Below the pieces are notes generated by a model, which saw only the letters and a list, made by a program, of their open reading frames with translations, was not told the origin of the DNA and made no database searches. Positions 1-7,204 of a DNA stretch of 14,128 bases are shown here, one piece after another. Location of the stretch: NCBI GenBank assembly GCA_030834765.1, contig JAUQXG010000171.1, forward strand, positions 1-14,128. The letters run 5' to 3'. Every line of letters begins with the position of its first letter. The stretch's first letter is position 1. The stretch comes from Lutispora sp. (GTDB taxonomy: Bacteria > Bacillota > Clostridia > Lutisporales > Lutisporaceae). Both the position numbers and the translations under genes were made by a program.

Positions 1-2
1 GC

Positions 3-1412
3 AATCTTCCAGCGGGAGACAAAGAGAAAGTGAAAGGTAAGCTTTCTTTAGGTGAAATAGTTGGTATGTACCTTGATGCTAAATTGTTGAAAACGATAAC
101 AGGAGCAGCCAACAATGCTGATAATATTACAAATGCGCCAATTCAACCACCTACTGATCAAAAAGTTACGATTACAGTAGATGTACCTGCTGATTTACAA
201 AACAAAGCTCCATACTCTATTGTAAGAGTTCATAATGCTGTAGCAGAAGTGTTACCAGCAACATATAACAGCACACTGCATACCTTAACCTTTGAAGCTG
301 ACAAGTTCTCCACCTATGCAATAGCATATACAGAGGCAACAAAATATAATTTAACCATCAACCTAAATGGTGGTTCAGGAAATACGATCAGTGGTAAATA
401 CGCAAGCGGTAATGTGGTATCTATCAATGCAGGTTCAAGAAGCGGCTATAGCTTTAATGGTTGGACAAGCTCCCAGGGTGGCACCTTTGCAAATCCAAAT
501 AGCTCAAGCACAACCTTTACCATGCCAGCAAACGATACAACCATAACTGCAAATTGGACAAGAGATAGAAGCGATGAAAAAGATGATAAAGACGACACAA
601 AGGACAACAACTCCGGCGGCGGTAGCAGTTATAGTGATCTGACCATAACTACAGATACAACGGAGGGCGGAACAATCTCTCAAGATGACAAAACAATCAT
701 AATTACACCTGATAAAGGCTATGAAATCTCAGATGTATTGGTTGATGGTAAGTCCATAGGTGCAGTTACAAAATATACCTTTGAAGATGCAACAGGCAAA
801 CACACAATTAAGGTAATATTTATAAAGGCTTCAGAAACAAACTCAAGTACAGGCGGTCATAATCCATTTACAGATATAGCTGAAAATGACTGGTTCTTTG
901 ATGCAGTGCTTAAAGCTTATGAAAAAGGACTTATGATGGGAACATCAAAAGATACATTTAGTCCTTACTTAGAAACAAGCAGAGCTATGATAACAACCAT
1001 AATTCACAGACTTGAAGGTAAGCCTGCAGGTAATGGACAAATAGAATTTGATGATGTAATAGCTGGAGAGTGGTATTCAGAAGCTATCGCTTGGGGAAAT
1101 GAAAAAGGAATCGTTTTAGGCTATGGAGACGGAACATTTAAACCCGAGCAAAACATCACAAGAGAAGAACTTTGTGCAATTCTTCATCGTTATGCAAAAT
1201 ATAAAGGATATGACCTTAGTGAATCAAGGGACCTATTAGACTTTGCAGATAGTAAAGAAGTATCAAACTGGGCATTAGATAACGTAAAATGGGTAATTGG
1301 TACAGAAATGATGAAAGGTAAAGGAAATGGAATATTAGATCCTAAAGGATTTGTTACAAGAGCAGAAGTTTGTGTAATGATGTTGAACCTTATGAATTGT
1401 TATACTAAATAA
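3..1412 (+). CDS. SLH-domain surface protein, 5' truncated by window
   Basis: This is the C-terminal part of a large secreted protein anchored to the cell wall by SLH repeats. The frame is open to the window edge, so the GTG at base 30 is not the real start and the signal peptide lies outside. Numbering from the codon at base 30, residues about 45-101 form a beta-rich segment ending FSTYAIAY, common in clostridial SLH proteins. Residues about 106-176 are a divergent InlB-B/Flg_new-type repeat (GYSFNGW, TTFTMPANDTTITANW). Residues 177-200 are an Asp/Lys/Gly/Ser linker. Residues about 203-266 are a second beta repeat. Three SLH repeats follow at about 279-330, 338-390 and 402-456 (FTDI..DWF, GYGDGTFKPEQNITREE, ITR/VTRAE motifs). 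SLH repeats usually bind pyruvylated secondary wall polymer. The C-terminal anchor is intact; the function of the missing N-terminal part is unknown. Confidence 0.9.
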   Translation, partial: NLPAGDKEKVKGKLSLGEIVGMYLDAKLLKTITGAANNADNITNAPIQPPTDQKVTITVDVPADLQNKAPYSIVRVHNAVAEVLPATYNSTLHTLTFEADKFSTYAIAYTEATKYNLTINLNGGSGNTISGKYASGNVVSINAGSRSGYSFNGWTSSQGGTFANPNSSSTTFTMPANDTTITANWTRDRSDEKDDKDDTKDNNSGGGSSYSDLTITTDTTEGGTISQDDKTIIITPDKGYEISDVLVDGKSIGAVTKYTFEDATGKHTIKVIFIKASETNSSTGGHNPFTDIAENDWFFDAVLKAYEKGLMMGTSKDTFSPYLETSRAMITTIIHRLEGKPAGNGQIEFDDVIAGEWYSEAIAWGNEKGIVLGYGDGTFKPEQNITREELCAILHRYAKYKGYDLSESRDLLDFADSKEVSNWALDNVKWVIGTEMMKGKGNGILDPKGFVTRAEVCVMMLNLMNCYTK

Positions 1413-1424
1413 AAATAGATAATA

Positions 1425-1462
1425 GAACCCACCCTGCAGGAATGATTCCACAGGGTGGGTTC
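1425..1462 (+). terminator. Rho-independent terminator after SLH gene
   Basis: A perfect 12-bp inverted repeat (GAACCCACCCTG at 1425-1436 and CAGGGTGGGTTC at 1451-1462) encloses a 14-base loop and starts 12 bases after the SLH stop codon. The tail TCTTAAAA is poor in T, but the stem is long and GC-rich. It separates the SLH gene from the nitroreductase-like gene. Confidence 0.8.
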
Positions 1463-1501
1463 TTAAAATCAGCAAGGTATTTTATTTTACTGCATTCATT
1501 A

Positions 1502-1530
1502 TTGATATTTACAGCAGCATAGACTAATAT
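1502..1530 (+). promoter_or_regulatory. Predicted sigma-A promoter of the nitroreductase-like gene
   Basis: TTGATA (1502-1507) and TAATAT (1525-1530) are separated by exactly 17 bases, each close to the housekeeping consensus. The predicted transcription start is near 1537, giving a leader of about 30 bases that contains the AAGGAGG site at 1553-1559. It lies just after the upstream terminator, so the gene is probably its own transcription unit. Confidence 0.55.
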
Positions 1531-1566
1531 ATAATCAATAGATATGTAAAACAAGGAGGCAAAGTT

Positions 1567-2451
1567 ATGAGCTTTAGAGAATTTTTGGCAAATGTTCAAT
1601 CCGTGAGAGATTATGAAAAAGACAGTTTAAAACACGTTGTTATTGGGGATATCAAAGCATACATAGGGGATATAAATGCCAACATTGGCAGAGAAAAAGG
1701 CTTTTCATTTATTATGTTTGAAAATGGTGAGGAAGTATTCAGTGATTTAGAGGGCGTAGGCGGTTATAGCGGCATTATGATTAAAAGTCCCCATTATATC
1801 GGACTCTCTATTTCCAAAGAAGAACCTGAAACTGAATTTTTAAGTGCATATTATATGCAGTCCATTGTAAAAAAACTGTTTGAAATGGATTTAGGCACTT
1901 GCTGGATAAATGTTAGAAATGTATCCTCCACTGCAAAAACAAAAATATTGACCCACGATAAAAGTAATATAAATTATTTATTGGCTTTTGGCGAAGCCAA
2001 TGAGAAGGCACTAAAACAAAAAGCGCCTCAAATAAAAGTGTTAAATACTTCTTCATCCTATAAAACAGATCCATATGGTACAAAGGTGATTGAAGCCAAT
2101 GAATCTGATAAAGCAAGACTTCCTATAGGGGAGATTGTATATATGCATGAATGGGGAAAAGAAGCGCAATACGAGGAATTAGAGCAAAGAGGCGTAGCAG
2201 ACATATTCGCCTATGTAAGAAATGCACCTTCCTATAAAAATATACAGCCTTGTCGATTTATATTAAAGGATGGGGAGGCATATCTGGCGATCTTTAATCC
2301 TCAGAATAAGGGAAATTATGTGGATGCAGGTATCATGATGTACACATTGGAAGGCTTGGCTAAAGATTTGGGGATTCCAGGTAAATGGACCTTCATCAAA
2401 GAAGAATCTGATCATAAAGAATACGCTATCGTAGCTAAAATAGAATTATAA
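1567..2451 (+). CDS. Nitroreductase-like protein (TM1586 type)
   Basis: This 294-residue protein is probably a soluble FMN-binding oxidoreductase of the nitroreductase superfamily, of the type built from two nitroreductase halves in one chain (TM1586_NiRdase). The first half begins SVRDY (residues 12-16) and holds GTCWI (110-114), as in the nitroreductase LGTCW signature. The second half holds RNAPSYKNIQPCRFIL (218-233), matching the family APS..N.QP.RF flavin-pocket motif. There is no signal peptide or membrane segment. The ATG at 1567 follows AAGGAGG (1553-1559) with a 7-base gap, so the start is secure. It stands alone between its own promoter and terminator. The substrate cannot be inferred; some members may not reduce nitro compounds. 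Confidence 0.8.
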   Translation: MSFREFLANVQSVRDYEKDSLKHVVIGDIKAYIGDINANIGREKGFSFIMFENGEEVFSDLEGVGGYSGIMIKSPHYIGLSISKEEPETEFLSAYYMQSIVKKLFEMDLGTCWINVRNVSSTAKTKILTHDKSNINYLLAFGEANEKALKQKAPQIKVLNTSSSYKTDPYGTKVIEANESDKARLPIGEIVYMHEWGKEAQYEELEQRGVADIFAYVRNAPSYKNIQPCRFILKDGEAYLAIFNPQNKGNYVDAGIMMYTLEGLAKDLGIPGKWTFIKEESDHKEYAIVAKIEL

Positions 2452-2457
2452 AATAGT

Positions 2458-2491
2458 AAACTCCTCATAGAAATAAAGCTATGAGGAGTTT
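2458..2491. terminator. Shared terminator between convergent genes
   Basis: A perfect 13-bp stem (AAACTCCTCATAG at 2458-2470, CTATGAGGAGTTT at 2479-2491) encloses an 8-base loop. It begins 6 bases after the nitroreductase stop and is followed by TGTTGTTTTA on the plus strand. On the minus strand the stem runs into ACTATTTTATA, so it could also stop transcription of the convergent GAF gene, whose stop is at 2534. Confidence 0.85.
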
Positions 2492-2533
2492 GTTGTTTTA
2501 TAAAATCTGTTAGATATATTTTCAATACAATAG

Positions 2534-4348
2534 TTACAGCATCTTTATCTTCTCTATTATTTCTTCCGAGGAGCTTCCTCCTGTTATAAATCCATCAAGA
2601 TTGTCGTCATCAAGCTTCTGTTCACTAAATATAAACAAAAATCCGTCTAAGGATATGGGGCTTAATATATCAAAAGCACTTAAATCAATAGGTGTAAAGG
2701 GCTTCTTATCTATTTTTTTATAGTATATAAAGAAGTCTATAAAAAAGCATTTCTTATTTGTCGTATATTTATCAAGACTCTTTAGAAATGCCTGTTCTGG
2801 GTTAAGCATATATTCAGCCTTGATATTTAATACCGTAAGCATATGATCCATGATTGGAGAGATGCTGTTTGATATGGTATCAATAAGAAGAATTTCTTCT
2901 TCCTTTAGACTTTCTGAGCTTTGAAGTACAATCAGATATCCTAGTGTTTTTGAGGCTTCAAAATAATTATGAGAATCAACTACTAGGGGGGCAATAACCA
3001 GGCAATTATGATCGCCTATATCAGAAATAAGCTGCGTTTCAAAATAATCCTCTAAGCTGTTTTTTATATAACTAAAGAATATACCATTGTTTGATATGTC
3101 ATCCCATATTTGGCTTATTTGCATTGATTCTATAGCAGTAGAAAAGCCTACGGAATCTTTCATGATAATTTTGTCATGATCTTTGACAGCAAATATAGCT
3201 TTTTTTATGCCAAAGGATATGTTTAGCGTTCTTATAGTTAGATTCGCAAGCTCATCAATATCTTCACAGCTATTGATATTTTTAATAAGCTTATTGAGCT
3301 TAACAAGAATATTAAGCTTTTGTTCTACGATCTGCTTTTGATGAGTGACTTCCTTGAAATGCATTGCATTGTTTAAAGATATATAAGTTGATATGGCAAG
3401 TGACTCAATCAGCTCGAAGAGAGATTCATCATACAACCTATCATTTACAGTCTTGCTAATGGTAACGAAGCCTAGAATTTTGTCTTTTACAATTAAGATG
3501 ATATATTCGGCTTCAAGCTCTGAAAACTGATGAACATTCATAAATATTTTATCGAGCTCTGCTCTGTCTTTTTCATAATGAAATATCATTTTGCTGCTGC
3601 TATAGGAAGTGTTTCGAAGCTCAAATTCTTTATAATATTTAGAGCTATTGAATATATGTCGATAAGCTTTTACAATTATTTTTTTTCTTATATCATCATA
3701 TATCCCAAAGGAGGTTACTTTGCTTGATGTAAGCTCACTGAATATATCTATGGAAAGAGAATAGATATTATCTAGGTCTAACTCAGAGAGAAGAGCCCTG
3801 GAGCTTTGGCTGATAGAGAAAAGATTAAAAACCTTTTGATCAAGCTGTATATTTTTTTCTTGCAGCTCGGCAAATATCTTACTGTTCTCCAAGGAATTAT
3901 CGATTAACCTCATTAAGGTTCTTGCGATGATGATGTCATCTTCATCAAGTTCCCCTATGGATTTGCCGTCTGATACGATAAAGCCATAGGTCTTATCGTG
4001 TATAATCAGTGGAATGATAAGCTTTGCATTGAAATCATCCAAGTCACCAGGATTAAAAAATCTATAGAAATCTGACTGAATGACATCTCCTAGAAAGGTT
4101 GCAATGCATTGCAATTTGTAAGAGTCCGGAATTTCATGCTGTTCAATATGATAATTTCTATTTTTTCGAAGCTTGAAGCTTTCACCATCAAGAAGAAAAA
4201 GTGCAGAAGAATTTAAAGTTAGTATTTCATTGGCAAAATCAAGAGCATATAAGGCGATTTGATCTTGACTGAACTTTTGAGTAAAGAAATCTACTGCTTG
4301 CAAAAGAGCTTCATATCTATACAGCTTGCTTATATATTTATCTTCCAT
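2534..4348 (-). CDS. Multi-GAF-domain protein, putative sensor partner of FapA
   Basis: This 604-residue cytosolic protein appears to hold three GAF-like domains in tandem, at about residues 12-155, 185-330 and 355-508. Each has an N-terminal helix, a short beta strand after a Leu/Asp region (ALFLLDGE, TSFGIYDD, KAIFAVKD), and a core strand before a closing helix (IIPLIIHDKTYGFIV, IILIVKDKILGFVTI, LVIAPLVVDSH...LGYLIVL). Helical, probably coiled-coil linkers join them. The last 95 residues match no domain I recognise. No HisKA, HATPase, GGDEF, EAL, HD or DNA-binding motif is visible, so any output is probably by protein contact. The ATG at 4348 follows GGGGG with a short gap and lies 11 bases after the fapA stop, so the two genes are co-transcribed. 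GAF domains usually bind small ligands or dimerise; the ligand here is unknown. Confidence 0.7.
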   Translation of the reverse strand: MEDKYISKLYRYEALLQAVDFFTQKFSQDQIALYALDFANEILTLNSSALFLLDGESFKLRKNRNYHIEQHEIPDSYKLQCIATFLGDVIQSDFYRFFNPGDLDDFNAKLIIPLIIHDKTYGFIVSDGKSIGELDEDDIIIARTLMRLIDNSLENSKIFAELQEKNIQLDQKVFNLFSISQSSRALLSELDLDNIYSLSIDIFSELTSSKVTSFGIYDDIRKKIIVKAYRHIFNSSKYYKEFELRNTSYSSSKMIFHYEKDRAELDKIFMNVHQFSELEAEYIILIVKDKILGFVTISKTVNDRLYDESLFELIESLAISTYISLNNAMHFKEVTHQKQIVEQKLNILVKLNKLIKNINSCEDIDELANLTIRTLNISFGIKKAIFAVKDHDKIIMKDSVGFSTAIESMQISQIWDDISNNGIFFSYIKNSLEDYFETQLISDIGDHNCLVIAPLVVDSHNYFEASKTLGYLIVLQSSESLKEEEILLIDTISNSISPIMDHMLTVLNIKAEYMLNPEQAFLKSLDKYTTNKKCFFIDFFIYYKKIDKKPFTPIDLSAFDILSPISLDGFLFIFSEQKLDDDNLDGFITGGSSSEEIIEKIKML

Positions 4349-4359
4349 AATGTTTCCCC

Positions 4360-5940
4360 CTATTCGTGATGAAGTTCTCTGTCGCTAAAGTAGAAAGTAC
4401 CCTTTACAACAGAGTTTATCCTTTTAGATAGGTTCTTTATTTCTATGTATGTTTCAGGATAGGCTGCCTTTGTCACATCAATAGCTCCTTCACCCTGGGT
4501 TCCCAATATCTTCTCCAGTTTTTTTCTGTATTCGTCAAGTATTTTTAGCTCGTTCATAATGTAATCAAATTTTTTGCGATAATCATTATATTCTTCCATA
4601 TTTGCATATTCAGCACCAGACATTAAGTTTTCATATACCTCCAGCTGGCGTTTTACTCTATTTATATCCTCAAGAAAATACTTGTAATTTAGGAGGACTT
4701 TCTCATACTCAGCCTTTATGGCAAGCCTGTCAAAACCCTTGACATATATTTGCGTTTTCTTTTCTGATCTGTTGCCTATCATGCTTGCTGTTACCTTAAT
4801 TTCTGCATTTATCGTACCGCCGATTATCTTTCCGCTTACAGGATTAAGATTTATATCTTTAGCATTCAATTCACTATCAAGAGCATAGAACCCTATGTTT
4901 ATGTCCTCACCAGCAGTTATTTTGCAGTCATTGCAGTATTTAATATATACGTTATTTGCTGCTTCTATTTGAGCAATACCCTTACCGAAGACTCCACCTT
5001 TTATATATATGCTGCCTTCCTTTGACAATATTTTTCCTACAGCACCTATACCAATGGGTCCATTTATTGATATATCATTTTTTGCGGTTACCGAGAAGGT
5101 GTCATTTACAGATCCCTGTATTGTGATATAACCTTCAAAATCTATATTTCCTGTATTATAATCCACATCACCATCTATGATAAGATGAGTATCTATTTTT
5201 ATTTTACCTTTATCAAATTTTATAGCCCCATCTATTAAAGCCCTCAGTACAATCTTGTCACCCTCTATGAACTCACCTATGGTTTTTCTATCATATTTAA
5301 GCAGCAGATCTTTGCCTTTTCGTGGAGGTATAAGCGTTCCATCTACTGTTTTTCCAGGAGTCCCCAAGGTGGCAGGTATTTTTTCTCCTACCCATTCACC
5401 TTTTTGTACATTGTCTATAAGATGAAGCTCATAGTAATTAATACTTCCATCCTCTTTTATAATGGGCTTTTTATTCGAAGGCGTGTAATATGTAATTTTG
5501 GCATCTTCACCATTTATGGGAGGAACGCCTTTTGCAACAGGAGTTTCATTTTGAACAGCAATAGGCTTCGTGAATATATCCTGTTCCAAGCCCTCCGTAA
5601 TGCCCCTTGAATTTAGTGCATCTATAATTTCAGAAGAAATATTTATTCTGTTTTCTGTCATTTCTTGAGCAGAAATATTAAGCTTTATAGAGGCCTCAAG
5701 CCCATCACTTGACAAGATTACCTCAACCCTTGGACGTATAGAACCTATATGAATAGGCTCACTGGTTATCATAGAAATTGCATTCTTCAGATTGTTGAAA
5801 TTAGTCAGCTGTATAATTGGCAAATCGATGATGATGCTGTTAAATTGTCTAAGCTCATAGCCAATTTTAGATACAGTTATAAATAGTGCATTATCATTAT
5901 TAGCAGTAAGTGTAAAAAATTCATTCTCATAAACTACCAT
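4360..5940 (-). CDS. FapA/DUF342 family protein
   Basis: This is a FapA-family (DUF342) protein of about 526 residues. An N-terminal region (about 1-160) is followed by the family core with PATLGTPGKTVDGT and PPRKGKD. A right-handed beta-helix-like stretch comes next, made of repeated short strands (GDVDYNTGNIDFEG, ITIQGSV, DISINGPIGI, SIYIKGGVFGKG, DINIGFYAL), similar to bactofilin-like repeats. A charged coiled coil follows (about 406-475) and then a short tail. Family members have been linked to polar placement of flagellar assembly factors, but many clostridial copies, like this one, sit away from flagellar genes. An ATG at 5955 would add MGGIF. I prefer the ATG at 5940 because a run of seven G (minus strand, 5947-5953) is then correctly spaced as its ribosome site. 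It is the first gene of a two-gene operon with the GAF protein. Confidence 0.85.
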   Translation of the reverse strand: MVVYENEFFTLTANNDNALFITVSKIGYELRQFNSIIIDLPIIQLTNFNNLKNAISMITSEPIHIGSIRPRVEVILSSDGLEASIKLNISAQEMTENRINISSEIIDALNSRGITEGLEQDIFTKPIAVQNETPVAKGVPPINGEDAKITYYTPSNKKPIIKEDGSINYYELHLIDNVQKGEWVGEKIPATLGTPGKTVDGTLIPPRKGKDLLLKYDRKTIGEFIEGDKIVLRALIDGAIKFDKGKIKIDTHLIIDGDVDYNTGNIDFEGYITIQGSVNDTFSVTAKNDISINGPIGIGAVGKILSKEGSIYIKGGVFGKGIAQIEAANNVYIKYCNDCKITAGEDINIGFYALDSELNAKDINLNPVSGKIIGGTINAEIKVTASMIGNRSEKKTQIYVKGFDRLAIKAEYEKVLLNYKYFLEDINRVKRQLEVYENLMSGAEYANMEEYNDYRKKFDYIMNELKILDEYRKKLEKILGTQGEGAIDVTKAAYPETYIEIKNLSKRINSVVKGTFYFSDRELHHE

Positions 5941-6011
5941 AAAAATCCCCCCCATTACACTTTCTATATTTCATTAATTACATAAATAAAGCTCGAAAAG
6001 CTAATAATATT

Positions 6012-6040
6012 ATTGTATAGCTTATAAAACAAGGATACAA
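6012..6040 (-). promoter_or_regulatory. Possible promoter of the fapA-GAF operon
   Basis: On the minus strand, TTGTAT (6035-6040) and TACAAT (6012-6017) are separated by 17 bases, about 70 bases upstream of the preferred fapA start. Both boxes are one or two changes from consensus. The region is very A+T-rich, so chance matches are likely. Confidence 0.35.
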
Positions 6041-6321
6041 GTTATATTGTATTATAATTCTGTTAATTTAAGTGAAACATATGAAGCGTAAGGACAGGCT
6101 CTTTACCCTATTGTGCAGAGAATAAAGTCCCAATAGAATATACAGCTCAATATAAGCTATAAAATTATCTTTGTCAATAGTAGATAAGCTTCCTCTTACA
6201 GCAGATTAATTAGAAAATATTTACTTATATGATGAAAGGAATTGGGGTGCCTCTTCTTTTGAAGCTGTACTTGAAGTCGGTAAATAGTTTAATTTATATT
6301 AGAATGATAATCAGAAATTAG

Positions 6322-6358
6322 AAAGGCCACTAAAACACAATTCTTTCAGTGGTCCTTT
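6322..6358 (-). terminator. Terminator of the double-cubane reductase operon
   Basis: The arms AAAGGCCACT (6322-6331) and AGTGGTCCTTT (6348-6358) pair with one bulged base. The hairpin lies 16 bases beyond the activator stop codon. On the minus strand the stem runs into CTAATTTCTG, a modest T-rich tail. Confidence 0.65.
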
Positions 6359-6374
6359 ATTTTCCCTGCACTTG

Positions 6375-7139
6375 TTATTTCTCGTAACCTATTACAGCGG
6401 CACCAATAGCACCAAGAAACTGTGATAAGTCTGATGAAATAATTTCCTTTCCCAGTCTTTCGCTTAAAAGCTCTTTTATTAAACTATTCTTCGAAACTCC
6501 TCCTGAAAAAAAGACTTTATCCTCTACGTTCAGTTTGCTAATCAAGGAATAGGTCTTTTTGCATACGGATTGGAGGAGGCCTGCAGCTATACTTTCCTTT
6601 GATGCACCGCTTGCCATCAGACTTATTACCTCAGATTCTGCAAATACTGTGCACATACTGTTTATGTTCTCAGGAGCTGCGCCTTTTGCGATATCTGAAA
6701 GGTCATCTACATCTATTTCAAGTATGTGAGCCATAACCTGCAAGAATCGCCCTGTGCCGGCTGCACATTTGTCATTCATCAAAAAATCTATAACATGACC
6801 ATTTTCATCCATCTTTATTACTTTGCTATCCTGGCCGCCGATATCAATAACTGTTCTTATTTCTGGATCGATAAAATGAGCACCTTTGCCGTGACAGGTT
6901 ATTTCAGTCACCTTTTTACTTATAAAAGGCAATGATACTCTGCCATATCCAGTTCCAACAATAGCTTTTATTTGATCATCATTTATATGGATAGAATCTT
7001 TTATTTTATCATATAAAAAAAGCCCTGATTCCTTTGGGCTCCAGCCTGTAGGGATTATATCCTTTGCAACTATTTTTTTGCCATCAAATATGACAGCTTT
7101 TGCTGCGACGGAACCAACATCTATTCCAACACTATACAT
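6375..7139 (-). CDS. ATP-dependent activator/reductase of the double-cubane protein (HgdC/YjiL type)
   Basis: This 254-residue protein belongs to the BcrAD/BadFG/HgdC ASKHA ATPase family. The dimer holds one [4Fe-4S] cluster and uses ATP hydrolysis to push single electrons at very low potential into a partner protein. The phosphate-binding loop is GIDVGSVAAKAVIFDG (5-20), the second ATP motif is DIGGQDSKVIK (99-109) and the adenosine motif is GGVSKN (213-218). The two cluster ligands are C125 (NDKCAAGTGRF) and C163 (NSMCTVFAESE), 38 residues apart, close to the spacing in HgdC. Length is normal. The gene follows the double-cubane reductase gene, as in E. coli yjiM-yjiL. Its ribosome site is modest (GATGGG, or GGAAGG further upstream), and a terminator lies between the two genes, so its expression may be lower than that of its partner. 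Confidence 0.92.
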   Translation of the reverse strand: MYSVGIDVGSVAAKAVIFDGKKIVAKDIIPTGWSPKESGLFLYDKIKDSIHINDDQIKAIVGTGYGRVSLPFISKKVTEITCHGKGAHFIDPEIRTVIDIGGQDSKVIKMDENGHVIDFLMNDKCAAGTGRFLQVMAHILEIDVDDLSDIAKGAAPENINSMCTVFAESEVISLMASGASKESIAAGLLQSVCKKTYSLISKLNVEDKVFFSGGVSKNSLIKELLSERLGKEIISSDLSQFLGAIGAAVIGYEK

Positions 7140-7177
7140 TTCAACCCATCACTTCCTTCCAGTCCATATTACCAGAA

Positions 7178-7203
7178 AAAAAGAGCTCTTTCGAGCCCTT
7201 TTT
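7178..7203 (-). terminator. Intercistronic hairpin terminator in the reductase operon
   Basis: On the minus strand the RNA would read AAAAAGGGCUC, loop GAAA, GAGCUCUUUUU, continuing into a run of seven U in total. This is an 11-bp stem with one G-U pair and a stable GNRA-type tetraloop. It starts one base after the reductase stop codon and ends 38 bases before the activator ATG. By form it is a full intrinsic terminator inside an apparent operon. Confidence 0.8.
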
Positions 7204-7204
7204 A

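Larger units (their letters stand above)
5956..6374. other. 419-base spacer without a convincing gene
   Basis: The left 90 bases probably hold the minus-strand promoter of the fapA operon. The right end holds the terminator of the activator gene (6322-6358). The middle (about 6060-6300) has only short frames broken by stops on both strands. One plus-strand stretch (6210-6287) could encode about 25 residues ending SSFEAVLEVGK before a TAG, but it begins directly after a stop and has no start codon or ribosome site. It may be a gene remnant. I see no tRNA, riboswitch or repeat here. Confidence 0.5.

Noticed and set aside
6072..6125. Short plus-strand frame MKRKDRLFTLLCRE as a leader peptide
   Set aside because: No ribosome site, no coupled downstream gene and nothing else to support translation.
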